Shown here piece after piece: positions 9,413 through 18,141 of a stretch of DNA of 64,000 nt. Origin of the DNA: Candidatus Barnesiella excrementigallinarum (GTDB taxonomy: Bacteria; Bacteroidota; Bacteroidia; Bacteroidales; Barnesiellaceae); contig DXFL01000011.1 of NCBI GenBank assembly GCA_019114445.1, positions 1-64,000 on the forward strand, in the 5' to 3' direction. Each line of letters begins with the position of its first letter. Positions within the stretch are counted from its first letter, which is position 1. The notes below the pieces were generated by a model. That model saw nothing but the letters and a program-made list of their open reading frames with translations, was not told the origin of the DNA and did no database searches. The position numbers were made by a program, and so were the translations under genes.

Positions 9413-10861
9413 ATGAACCAAACGACCACATCGAAATACAGTTTGACCGAACGCCTCAAACGAGTAAAAAAAACACGCTGGATACGCTTTTCCATCGTTG
9501 CCTTGTTATACATAGGTTGGACCATTTGGCTCAACAACTATTACGTACTTTTCGGGCTACTCCTCCTCGTCGACATTTACCTCACCCAGTATATCCCCTG
9601 GAACTGGTGGAAGAAGAGTAAAAATAAAGCTGTAAGAGTTGTGATGGAGTGGGTCGATGCCATTGTCTATGCGCTGATACTGGTCTATTTTATCTTCGCC
9701 TTTGTATTCCAAAACTACCAAATACCCTCCTCGTCGCTCGAAAAATCGATGTTGGTAGGCGACTTTCTACTGGTAAGCAAAATGAGTTACGGACCGCGGG
9801 TTCCCAACACTCCGTTACACTTCCCGTTGGCTCAACACACTTTGCCCATTATCAATACAAAATCGTACCTCGACTGGCCGCAATGGGATTACCACCGGCT
9901 GAAAGGATTCGGCTCGGTGCAGCGCAACGACATTGTCGTATTCAATTTCCCCGCCGGCGATACCGTAGCCGTGAAACAACCCAATCCCGATTATTATACC
10001 CTCTGCTTTATCGAAGGGCGTGAAGCCGTAAACCGCAACAAAGAGATATATGGCGATATTATTTACCGTCCGGTCGACCGTCGCGAGAACTATGTGAAAC
10101 GTTGTGTGGGACTTCCCGGCGACACATTCAGCATTATCAATAACGACATCTATATCGATGGCGTGAAACAACCCCGCCCCAAGAATATGCAACTCAACTA
10201 TTTGGTTAAAACCAACGGTCGAGTCCTTGCCAACAGCGATTTCGAAAAGTGGGGCATCAGCGTCGACGACCGTGTTCCTATCGACGTAAGCAGCTACAAT
10301 GTCCGCATGAACCTCGAAAGCTGGGGACTTACCGCAAACTCGAACGGCAGCATGAACCCGGTCTACGAACTGCCCTTAACCCAAGCCATGATCGACATGA
10401 TGAAGCAAGACCCGTCGATCGAACAAATCGTCGAAGAACCGGGATTCCTCGGGGGACAAACCTATCCGCTGGTACAGTCGAACACTTGGACCCGCTCCAA
10501 CTACGGCCCCGTGTGGATTCCTAAAAAAGGAGCTACCCTCAAACTTACGCTCGAAAATCTGCCTATCTACGAACGCCCCATACGGAACTACGAAGGCAAC
10601 GACCTGCAAGTCAGGGACGGCAAAATCTACATCAACGGAAAAGAAACCGACTCGTATACTTTCAAAATGGACTATTACATGATGTTGGGCGACAACCGCG
10701 ATAAATCGGCCGACTCCCGCTACTGGGGATTCGTTCCCGAAGACCACATCGTGGGCAAACCGTTGTTTGTATTCCTTTCGCTCGACAAAGACAAAGGTAT
10801 CTTCGACGGGAAAATCCGCTTCAACCGATTGTTCCGGTCGGTAAACAGTCTCGTAAACTAA
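9413..10861 (+). CDS. lepB: Signal peptidase I (long Bacteroidales form)
   Basis: YQIPSSSLEKSMLVGDFLLVSK (Ser box) and YVKRCVGLPGDTF (Lys box) intact; GDNRDKSADSRYWGFVP. Confidence 0.92.
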   Translation: MNQTTTSKYSLTERLKRVKKTRWIRFSIVALLYIGWTIWLNNYYVLFGLLLLVDIYLTQYIPWNWWKKSKNKAVRVVMEWVDAIVYALILVYFIFAFVFQNYQIPSSSLEKSMLVGDFLLVSKMSYGPRVPNTPLHFPLAQHTLPIINTKSYLDWPQWDYHRLKGFGSVQRNDIVVFNFPAGDTVAVKQPNPDYYTLCFIEGREAVNRNKEIYGDIIYRPVDRRENYVKRCVGLPGDTFSIINNDIYIDGVKQPRPKNMQLNYLVKTNGRVLANSDFEKWGISVDDRVPIDVSSYNVRMNLESWGLTANSNGSMNPVYELPLTQAMIDMMKQDPSIEQIVEEPGFLGGQTYPLVQSNTWTRSNYGPVWIPKKGATLKLTLENLPIYERPIRNYEGNDLQVRDGKIYINGKETDSYTFKMDYYMMLGDNRDKSADSRYWGFVPEDHIVGKPLFVFLSLDKDKGIFDGKIRFNRLFRSVNSLVN

Positions 10862-10865
10862 GGTT

Positions 10866-11759
10866 ATGAAAAAAGAGACCATACGCACAATTTTTATCAC
10901 GGTAATTGCCATTATCGCGAGCGTATGTCTCATTCGCTTTTTCATCGCCGAACCCTACACCGTTACCCCCGGACAAATGGAAAACAGCCTGCTGCCCGGC
11001 GACCAACTGTGGGTCGACAAATGGTCGTTCCGATGGGGAAACAGAATGCCCGACCGTCGCGACATCGTCGTATTCAAGCTCCCGCAAGACCATCAACCCC
11101 AATCGTATAACGACCAAATAGCCGTAGCCCGTTGCTCTGGAATCCCCGGCGATACCATCAAAAGCGACGGCAAACGCCTGTTTGTAAACAACAAACCGGT
11201 AGCACAGCCTCCTCTTATCCTCGAAGCCTACCTCTCGCCCGACTCGGTAAAAAATTCGGTAAACCATATCTTACGACAAAACAGGGCTCACTTTGTCGAA
11301 CAGGGAAAAGTACACGACAACCGGTTGCTATTCCTCTCGCGTTACGACTACGAAAAAGTGCGGAAAGAGTTGTCGGCCGACTCGTTGCTCTATCCGGTTT
11401 TCCTAAACCGGGACAGCTACGAAATAACGCTTCCCCGGAAAGGCGAAACCATAAAAATCACCCCCGAAAATGCCCAAACCCTCTATCGCCTACTCTCCTG
11501 CTTCGAAAACCGGAAAGTAGAATACAAGGCCGGCAAAATCTATGAAAACGGGAAACCGCTATCGACTTGCCGCCTCTCCCAAAACTACTATTGGGTTATC
11601 GGCGACAACCGGGCCGGTATGGCCGACTCGCGTACCTTCGGAATCCTGCCCCACTCGCTTCTCATCGGGAAAGGTGCATTCATAGGCTATTCGAGGGATC
11701 CCCAAAAAAGTTTTTGGAAATCCTTCCGAACCGACCGTTTCTTCAAAACCCAATTATGA
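10866..11759 (+). CDS. S26 family signal peptidase-like protein, predicted catalytically inactive
   Basis: Conserved fold motifs TPGQMENSLLPGDQLWVDK, ARCSGIPGDTI and GDNRAGMADSRTFGILP, but Ser and Lys positions read Q and A. Confidence 0.85.
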   Translation: MKKETIRTIFITVIAIIASVCLIRFFIAEPYTVTPGQMENSLLPGDQLWVDKWSFRWGNRMPDRRDIVVFKLPQDHQPQSYNDQIAVARCSGIPGDTIKSDGKRLFVNNKPVAQPPLILEAYLSPDSVKNSVNHILRQNRAHFVEQGKVHDNRLLFLSRYDYEKVRKELSADSLLYPVFLNRDSYEITLPRKGETIKITPENAQTLYRLLSCFENRKVEYKAGKIYENGKPLSTCRLSQNYYWVIGDNRAGMADSRTFGILPHSLLIGKGAFIGYSRDPQKSFWKSFRTDRFFKTQL

Positions 11760-12382
11760 ATACCGTCTATCTCTCGACTGCCTATTTCGCTCCGGTATCC
11801 TACTACGCCATCATGCTCCGGTACAACCGCATCGTTATCGAACAATGGTGCAACTACACCAAACAGACTTACCGAAACCGCTGCCATATAGCCGCCGCAA
11901 ACGGGGTACTGCCCCTCTCGGTCCCCATTGTGAAACCCGATACGCTCAAATACCCTACCCGCGACATTCGCATATCCGACCACGGGGAGTGGCGACACCT
12001 GCATTGGAACGCCATTGCTTCGGCCTACGGTTCATCGCCCTTCTTTGAGTACTATCAAGACGACCTACGTCCCTTTTTCGAAAAGCGATATACCTTTCTG
12101 TTCGATTTCAACGAAGCCATTCGCCAAACCATGTGCATCCTCATCGGCATCGAACCTCAGGTCGAGTTCACCGAATCGTATGCCAGCCCCGCCCCCGATG
12201 AAACCGATTTGAGAGAAGCCATACACCCCAAAAGAAAAACGGCCGAAACCATACCCTCGCTGCACCTGAAACCCTATTATCAAGTTTTTACCGAAAAATA
12301 TGGGTTTCAACCCGATCTAAGTATTATCGATTTGCTCATGAACATGGGACCCGAATCTATTCTTATCCTCAAAGATTCATAA
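11756..12382 (+). CDS. WbqC family protein
   Basis: Starts at ATG 11756 overlapping the previous stop (ATGA). STAYFAPVSYYAIMLRYNRIVIEQWCNYTKQTYRNRCHIAAANG. Confidence 0.85.
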   Translation: MNTVYLSTAYFAPVSYYAIMLRYNRIVIEQWCNYTKQTYRNRCHIAAANGVLPLSVPIVKPDTLKYPTRDIRISDHGEWRHLHWNAIASAYGSSPFFEYYQDDLRPFFEKRYTFLFDFNEAIRQTMCILIGIEPQVEFTESYASPAPDETDLREAIHPKRKTAETIPSLHLKPYYQVFTEKYGFQPDLSIIDLLMNMGPESILILKDS

Positions 12383-12450
12383 GAAATGGCTCACAACCTC
12401 TTCATTATCGGCTATCTTTGTTATCTTTGCAAAAAATGAACCTCCCAGCC

Positions 12451-13353
12451 ATGAGCAGCTATAAATATGCCGAAGAACTGAAAGAGACGGTAAAGAAGCT
12501 TTCCGATTTTCTTTCCCTCGAAGAGTTACATCGCCAACGATACAAAGGCGAATCGCTCCCTTCCGAAAAACAGTTGAGCGAATTTATCACCCTGTGCCGT
12601 TCGCTCATCTTTCCCGGTTTTTACGGCTCTCCCGATGTGTGCGACGAGAACCTACTCTACCACACAGGAATCAACACCGAAAAACTTTTCGAACTCTCTG
12701 CCAAACAAATTCTTGCCGGATTATTGTTCGGACGTGATACCTGCGACAAAGACTTCGACCTGAGAAGCCTTTACGAACTGGCCGAACAGAAGGCTATCGA
12801 CTTCGTCTCCTATCTGCCCGAAATGCGCCGTATACTCTCTACCGACGTCACTGCCATGTATAACGGCGATCCCGCAGCCCAAAGCAAGGCCGAAGTAATC
12901 CTGTGCTACCCTGCAATACGGGCTATCAGCAATTACCGAATCGCCCATAAACTGCTCTCGTTAGGAGTGCCTCTCATTCCGCGAATCATCACCGAAATGG
13001 CTCACTCCGAAACCGGTATAGACATACACCCCGGTGCCACCATCGGCGAATACTTCGCCATCGACCACGGTACGGGTGTCGTAATCGGCGCCACCTCGAT
13101 CATAGGCAACCGCGTGAAGCTCTACCAGGGTGTAACGCTGGGAGCCCGCAGTTTCCCGCTGGACGAAAACAACAATCCCATCAAGGGAATTGCCCGGCAC
13201 CCCATTATCGAAGACGATGTAATCATCTACTCCAACGCCACCATACTGGGACGAATAACCATTGGAAAAGGGGCGGTAATAGGCGGTAACATCTGGGTAA
13301 CCGAGAATGTACAACCCGGCGAAAGACTTGTACAAGCCAAAGCAAAACCATAA
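12451..13353 (+). CDS. Serine O-acetyltransferase (CysE/EpsC-type)
   Basis: GIDIHPGATIGEYFAIDHGTGVVIGATSIIGNRVKLYQGVTLGARSFP left-handed beta-helix hexapeptides. Alternative ATG at 12436. Confidence 0.9.
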   Translation: MSSYKYAEELKETVKKLSDFLSLEELHRQRYKGESLPSEKQLSEFITLCRSLIFPGFYGSPDVCDENLLYHTGINTEKLFELSAKQILAGLLFGRDTCDKDFDLRSLYELAEQKAIDFVSYLPEMRRILSTDVTAMYNGDPAAQSKAEVILCYPAIRAISNYRIAHKLLSLGVPLIPRIITEMAHSETGIDIHPGATIGEYFAIDHGTGVVIGATSIIGNRVKLYQGVTLGARSFPLDENNNPIKGIARHPIIEDDVIIYSNATILGRITIGKGAVIGGNIWVTENVQPGERLVQAKAKP

Positions 13354-13377
13354 AAACAATCGCAATTATATACTGCC

Positions 13378-14877
13378 GTGAACACCGGAAAATTTGAAAT
13401 CGTAGCAAAAACCTTTCAAGGACTCGAAGATGTCCTTGCCGAGGAGATAAAACAACTCGGTGGAGAAAATGTCGAAATGGGCCGGCGAATGGTCTCTTTC
13501 GTAGGAGACAAAGCGCTCCTTTACAAAACCAATTTAGCCTGTCGTACAGCCCTGAGAATACTCAAACCCATTTACAAGTTCGACGCATCGAACCCCGACG
13601 AAGTATACGAAAAAATGAAAGCCTTCGAGTGGGAAAAACTCCTTACTCCCGAAACCACTTTTTCGATCGACTCCGTCACCTACTCCGACAGTTTCAAACA
13701 CTCCAAATTCGTCACCTACCGGGCCAAAGATGCCATTGCCGACTATTTCATGGAAAAAGTAGGCAAACGCCCGTCGGTAAGGCTGAACGGTGCCGAAATC
13801 GTACTCAATCTGCACATCTCGCACATGAGTTGTACCCTATCGCTCGACAGTTCGGGCGAATCGTTGTATAAACGTGGATACCGGGTAGGACAAACCGAAG
13901 CTCCCATCAACGAAGTTTTGGCTGCCGGCATGATACTGAAAACCGGTTGGCACGGCGAAAAAGACTTCATCGACCCCATGTGCGGTTCGGGTACCATTCT
14001 CATCGAAGCCGCCTTAATCGCCACCAATACATACCCCGGTATCTTCCGAAAAAATTTCGCCTTCGAACGCTGGCAAGATTTCGACGAAGAGTTGTTCGAA
14101 TCGCTCTACAACGACGATAGCCACGAGCGGGAATTTACCCATCGCATATACGGTTCCGACATCTCTCCGAGAGCTGTCGATATTGCCACCCAAAACATCA
14201 AAAGCGCAGGTGTAGCCAAATATATCGACCTCAAAATAATGCCTATCCAGCGATACGAAGAGGCTCCTTCGCAAACAGGTATTCTCATTACCAATCCCCC
14301 GTACGGCGAACGTATCTCGTCGAACGATTTGCTGGGGCTGTACGAGACCATCGGGAACCGCCTGAAACACGTGTTCAAAGGTTACGATGCTTGGATTATC
14401 AGTTATCACAAAGAGTGTTTCGACAAAATAGGGTTAAAACCCTCGGTAAAAATAGAACTGATGAACGGCGCTTTGGAGTGTGAATATCGCAAGTACGAAA
14501 TTTTCGACGGCCGGTACAAGGAATTCAAAGGCGAAGGTAAAAAACTCGACAAACACCGAAGTACGAGCGATACCCCCCGACGCCTCTTCCAACACGACAA
14601 ATCGCCATACCACCGGAAACAAAGTTTCAGAGACGACCGAGACGAAAAACCCTCCCGGTTCGGAAAATCGGGAAAACCAACCTTCCACCCCGGCAGCAAA
14701 CCGGAAAAACCGAAACCCTTCGAACGAAAAGAACGATTCAAACCCGAAGGCGAAAAACCCGAAAGGTTACATGGCGAAGAGGCCTTCCAACGGTTCGTCA
14801 CGTTTAAACAACCCTCTTTGAAACCTTCAGACGAAACCTTGAACAACCATAAGACAAATACCGATAACCAAGAATAA
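13378..14877 (+). CDS. THUMP-domain class I SAM-dependent RNA methyltransferase (RlmL-like)
   Basis: GTG start; FIDPMCGSGTILIEAALIA and LITNPPYGERI methylase motifs; THUMP N-terminus; low-complexity basic C-terminal tail. Confidence 0.9.
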   Translation: MNTGKFEIVAKTFQGLEDVLAEEIKQLGGENVEMGRRMVSFVGDKALLYKTNLACRTALRILKPIYKFDASNPDEVYEKMKAFEWEKLLTPETTFSIDSVTYSDSFKHSKFVTYRAKDAIADYFMEKVGKRPSVRLNGAEIVLNLHISHMSCTLSLDSSGESLYKRGYRVGQTEAPINEVLAAGMILKTGWHGEKDFIDPMCGSGTILIEAALIATNTYPGIFRKNFAFERWQDFDEELFESLYNDDSHEREFTHRIYGSDISPRAVDIATQNIKSAGVAKYIDLKIMPIQRYEEAPSQTGILITNPPYGERISSNDLLGLYETIGNRLKHVFKGYDAWIISYHKECFDKIGLKPSVKIELMNGALECEYRKYEIFDGRYKEFKGEGKKLDKHRSTSDTPRRLFQHDKSPYHRKQSFRDDRDEKPSRFGKSGKPTFHPGSKPEKPKPFERKERFKPEGEKPERLHGEEAFQRFVTFKQPSLKPSDETLNNHKTNTDNQE

Positions 14878-14895
14878 CTCTAAAACCTGCTTAAA

Positions 14896-16164
14896 ATGAA
14901 TATTTTACTATTAGGATCGGGCGGGCGCGAATGCGCTTTGGCGTGGAAAATAAAACAAAGTCCCAAGACAGAAAACCTCTACATCGCCCCGGGTAATGCC
15001 GGTACGGCTGCTATCGGCACCAATGTAGAGATTCAAGCAACCGATTTCGATACATTGGGAAAATTTGCTCTGGAAAAAAATATCGATATGGTGGTTGTCG
15101 GCCCCGAAGATCCTTTGGTAAAAGGTATATACGACTATTTCAAGCAACACGAAGAGTTAAAACGAATCCCCGTTATCGGGCCCTCGAAAGAGGGCGCCCG
15201 GCTGGAAGGAAGCAAAGAGTTTGCCAAAGGGTTTATGATGCGTCATCATATCCCTACCGCCCGGTACGAAAGTTTCACTCGCGACCGGCTCGAAGCGGGA
15301 TACGCATTCCTCGATACTCTCAACCCTCCATACGTACTTAAAGCCGATGGGTTGGCTGCCGGAAAAGGAGTGCTCATTATCGACAACCTGCAAGAAGCCA
15401 AAGACGAATTGAAACAAATGCTCGACGGTATGTTTGGAACGGCCAGTCAAACCGTGGTTATCGAAGAGTACCTATCGGGTATAGAGTGTTCGGTATTCGT
15501 CCTTACCGATGGTAAGGATTACCGTATACTGCCTGTTGCCAAAGATTACAAACGAATCGGCGAAGGCGATACCGGGCTCAATACCGGCGGTATGGGTGCC
15601 GTATCGCCCGTGCCCTTTGCCGATACCGTCTTTATGAAAAAGGTAGAAGAACGCATTGTAAAACCCACGGTCGAAGGGCTGAAAAAAGAGAATATCGAAT
15701 ACAAAGGTTTTATCTTTTTGGGGCTTATCAACGTACAAGGCGACCCGATGGTGATCGAATATAATGTACGAATGGGAGACCCCGAAACCGAAGTCGTCAT
15801 GCTTCGTATCCAATCCGATTTGGTCGATCTGCTCGAAGGGGTTGCACAAGGAAACCTCCGTGAAAAAGAGCTCGTCGAAGACCCCCGTTGTGCCGTAACC
15901 GTCATGTTGGTATCGGGCGGATATCCCGGTCACTACGAGAAAGGAAAAGAAATATCGGGATTGGACTCCGTAACCGACAGCATTCCGTTCCACGCCGGAA
16001 CAGCATTCAAAAACGGGAAAATTGTCACCTCCGGCGGGCGTGTGATCGCTCTCAGTTCGTATGGTGCCACCAAAGAAGAGGCTTTGGCCCGCTCATTCAA
16101 AAGCGCCCAAACAGTTTCGTTCGAAGGTAAATATTTTCGATCCGATATAGGAGCCGACCTATAA
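14896..16164 (+). CDS. purD: Phosphoribosylamine-glycine ligase
   Basis: [44 protein letters not shown]. Confidence 0.96.
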   Translation: MNILLLGSGGRECALAWKIKQSPKTENLYIAPGNAGTAAIGTNVEIQATDFDTLGKFALEKNIDMVVVGPEDPLVKGIYDYFKQHEELKRIPVIGPSKEGARLEGSKEFAKGFMMRHHIPTARYESFTRDRLEAGYAFLDTLNPPYVLKADGLAAGKGVLIIDNLQEAKDELKQMLDGMFGTASQTVVIEEYLSGIECSVFVLTDGKDYRILPVAKDYKRIGEGDTGLNTGGMGAVSPVPFADTVFMKKVEERIVKPTVEGLKKENIEYKGFIFLGLINVQGDPMVIEYNVRMGDPETEVVMLRIQSDLVDLLEGVAQGNLREKELVEDPRCAVTVMLVSGGYPGHYEKGKEISGLDSVTDSIPFHAGTAFKNGKIVTSGGRVIALSSYGATKEEALARSFKSAQTVSFEGKYFRSDIGADL

Positions 16165-16168
16165 CCCC

Positions 16169-17140
16169 ATGAATCTGAATCTGTTCATAAAAGGAAAATA
16201 TACATCGGCGGTAGCGATTATTCTCTACCTCGCCGGTGTATATGTTACCAGTTTATCCATAGCGAATCCTGTTTACGAAATGGGGGAGGGCCTTCTTTTT
16301 CCCAATGCCGACCGGTGGTTCTCCTCTGCCCTATTTAACCACCTCATCGCGGCTCTCCTTTCTTTCGGTGGCGCCATTTTGTTATTGCGTATCAACGACC
16401 GGTTTTCGCTTATTCAAAAACATACGCTGCTCCCATTTATATTTTTCCTGCTGTTTCAGGTAACCAGCCCGGCACTCTCGTTCCTATGCAATGGAAACTT
16501 CGTAGCAGTCTTGTTATTACTTCTGCTCTTTATCTTTTTCGGCTCCTATCAGCAGGAAAAGGCACAACCCGCATTTCTCATTGCGATAATCATTTCGACA
16601 TCAACGATATTCGCTCCGCGTTTTTTCTACTATATACCCCTGTTTATTATTGGATTCTTCCAGATAAGATATGCCTCGCTTAAATCGCTAATGGGTTGTT
16701 TGGTAGGCATTATCACCCCTTTTTGGATAGGAATAGGACTCGATATCATAAAGATCGACCAAACGGTTTTATTACTCCCCGATTTTTCATTACAACGCCT
16801 ATTGTCCATTCCCTACGATAATCCTCAACTTTGGACAGTGATTTTAACGCTCCTCTTAGGCTTTTTCTCTGGTACTTCGAACCTCTATGCCACATTCAAC
16901 GAGAAACGCCAAATACGGGCTTATAATGGCTTTATAAACCTATTGTCGGTCTATACCGCCATACTGCTGCTCTTGGACTATCAAAACTACACCTTTTACC
17001 TGCCTATACTCAATGCGGCAGTAGCCATACAATCGTCATTTCTTTTTACAAACAATGATAAAAAGGCAATCGTCGTTTTGTTTTATCTTGTATTAACTCT
17101 TTATATCGCATTATTCACATGGAATTTGTTGCCAATCTAA
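16169..17140 (+). CDS. Polytopic membrane protein, Bacteroidales conserved hypothetical (DUF6427-like)
   Basis: 323 aa highly hydrophobic ORF overlapping the start of the next gene. Confidence 0.6.
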   Translation: MNLNLFIKGKYTSAVAIILYLAGVYVTSLSIANPVYEMGEGLLFPNADRWFSSALFNHLIAALLSFGGAILLLRINDRFSLIQKHTLLPFIFFLLFQVTSPALSFLCNGNFVAVLLLLLLFIFFGSYQQEKAQPAFLIAIIISTSTIFAPRFFYYIPLFIIGFFQIRYASLKSLMGCLVGIITPFWIGIGLDIIKIDQTVLLLPDFSLQRLLSIPYDNPQLWTVILTLLLGFFSGTSNLYATFNEKRQIRAYNGFINLLSVYTAILLLLDYQNYTFYLPILNAAVAIQSSFLFTNNDKKAIVVLFYLVLTLYIALFTWNLLPI

Positions 17141-17589
17141 GCGAATGGGGATACTTTGGCCTTTTCGTAGCTGCCTTTTTAGCGGGAAGTATTATTCCGT
17201 TCAGTTCGGAAGTGGTACTCGGGTTGCTCTTGGTTGCCGGATATGACCCGTGGGGATGCGTGCTCTCGGCCACTTTGGGAAACTGGCTGGGAGGAGTTAC
17301 CTGTTATTACATAGGTTATTTAGGAAAAACCGAATGGATACATACCTATTTGAAAATACCCGAAGAAAAACTCTCAAAAATGCAACGTTTCCTAAAAGGA
17401 AAAGGCTCTTTGTTCGGCTTCTTCGTTTTTATACCAGTCATTGGCGACGTGATGATCGTAGCCCTCGGACTGCTCAGAGCAAACCCCATAGGAACACTCC
17501 TCTCTATGATGGCCGGGAAATTCTCGCGATATTACTTAGTGATTATAGGTGTCAATTATTTGAAAGAGTGGTTCCCCGGACTTTTCTAA
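17119..17589 (+). CDS. YqaA family membrane protein (VTT/SNARE-associated superfamily)
   Basis: EWGYFGLFVAAFLAGSIIPFSSEVVLGLLLVAGYDPWGCVLSATLGNWLGGVTCYYIGYLG. Confidence 0.88.
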   Translation: MEFVANLSEWGYFGLFVAAFLAGSIIPFSSEVVLGLLLVAGYDPWGCVLSATLGNWLGGVTCYYIGYLGKTEWIHTYLKIPEEKLSKMQRFLKGKGSLFGFFVFIPVIGDVMIVALGLLRANPIGTLLSMMAGKFSRYYLVIIGVNYLKEWFPGLF

Positions 17590-18125
17590 CCGACAGTCCA
17601 ATACTCATCTGCTCCCAATAATCGCTTAACGGCTTGACGGATAGAGGCGAATGCAAAATCATCGGGGCAAATTTCCTCCCGCGGCAGCCAAAAACAAGAC
17701 TCCACATCGTCGTGTGCCTTCAACGTTTCAACGTCATCACCCACCCGACACCAGAAAAATAGATCCATCGTGTGTACGTCGAATCCCGAATAACGATAAA
17801 TATTCGGATAGGAATACAAATATTTCATTTCTTGCGGTGCCCAACCAATCTCTTCCGATAATTCGCGAGCCACAGCCTCCTCGACAGTTTCGCCGCATTC
17901 GGTGAAACCACCCGGTAAATCCAACATTCCCCGAGAGGGTTCGAATGCCCGGCGACAAACCAAAAGTCGCGACTGCCCATCCATTACAAACGCAGCCACC
18001 GACGCTTTGGGATTAAGGTAATAAACGAAGCCACAATCCTCACAGCGTTTCGATGAGCTGTCATTCTCTACAAAACGCCGAGAACCACACCGTGGACAAT
18101 AGGCAAACACATGAAGCGGGTGCAT
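17586..18125 (-). CDS. NUDIX hydrolase with N-terminal zinc ribbon
   Basis: Nudix box GGFTECGETVEEAVARELSEEIGW; CPRCGSRRF...CEDCG zinc ribbon. Confidence 0.92.
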   Translation of the reverse strand: MHPLHVFAYCPRCGSRRFVENDSSSKRCEDCGFVYYLNPKASVAAFVMDGQSRLLVCRRAFEPSRGMLDLPGGFTECGETVEEAVARELSEEIGWAPQEMKYLYSYPNIYRYSGFDVHTMDLFFWCRVGDDVETLKAHDDVESCFWLPREEICPDDFAFASIRQAVKRLLGADEYWTVG

Positions 18126-18141
18126 ACCAATACCCCCTCGT

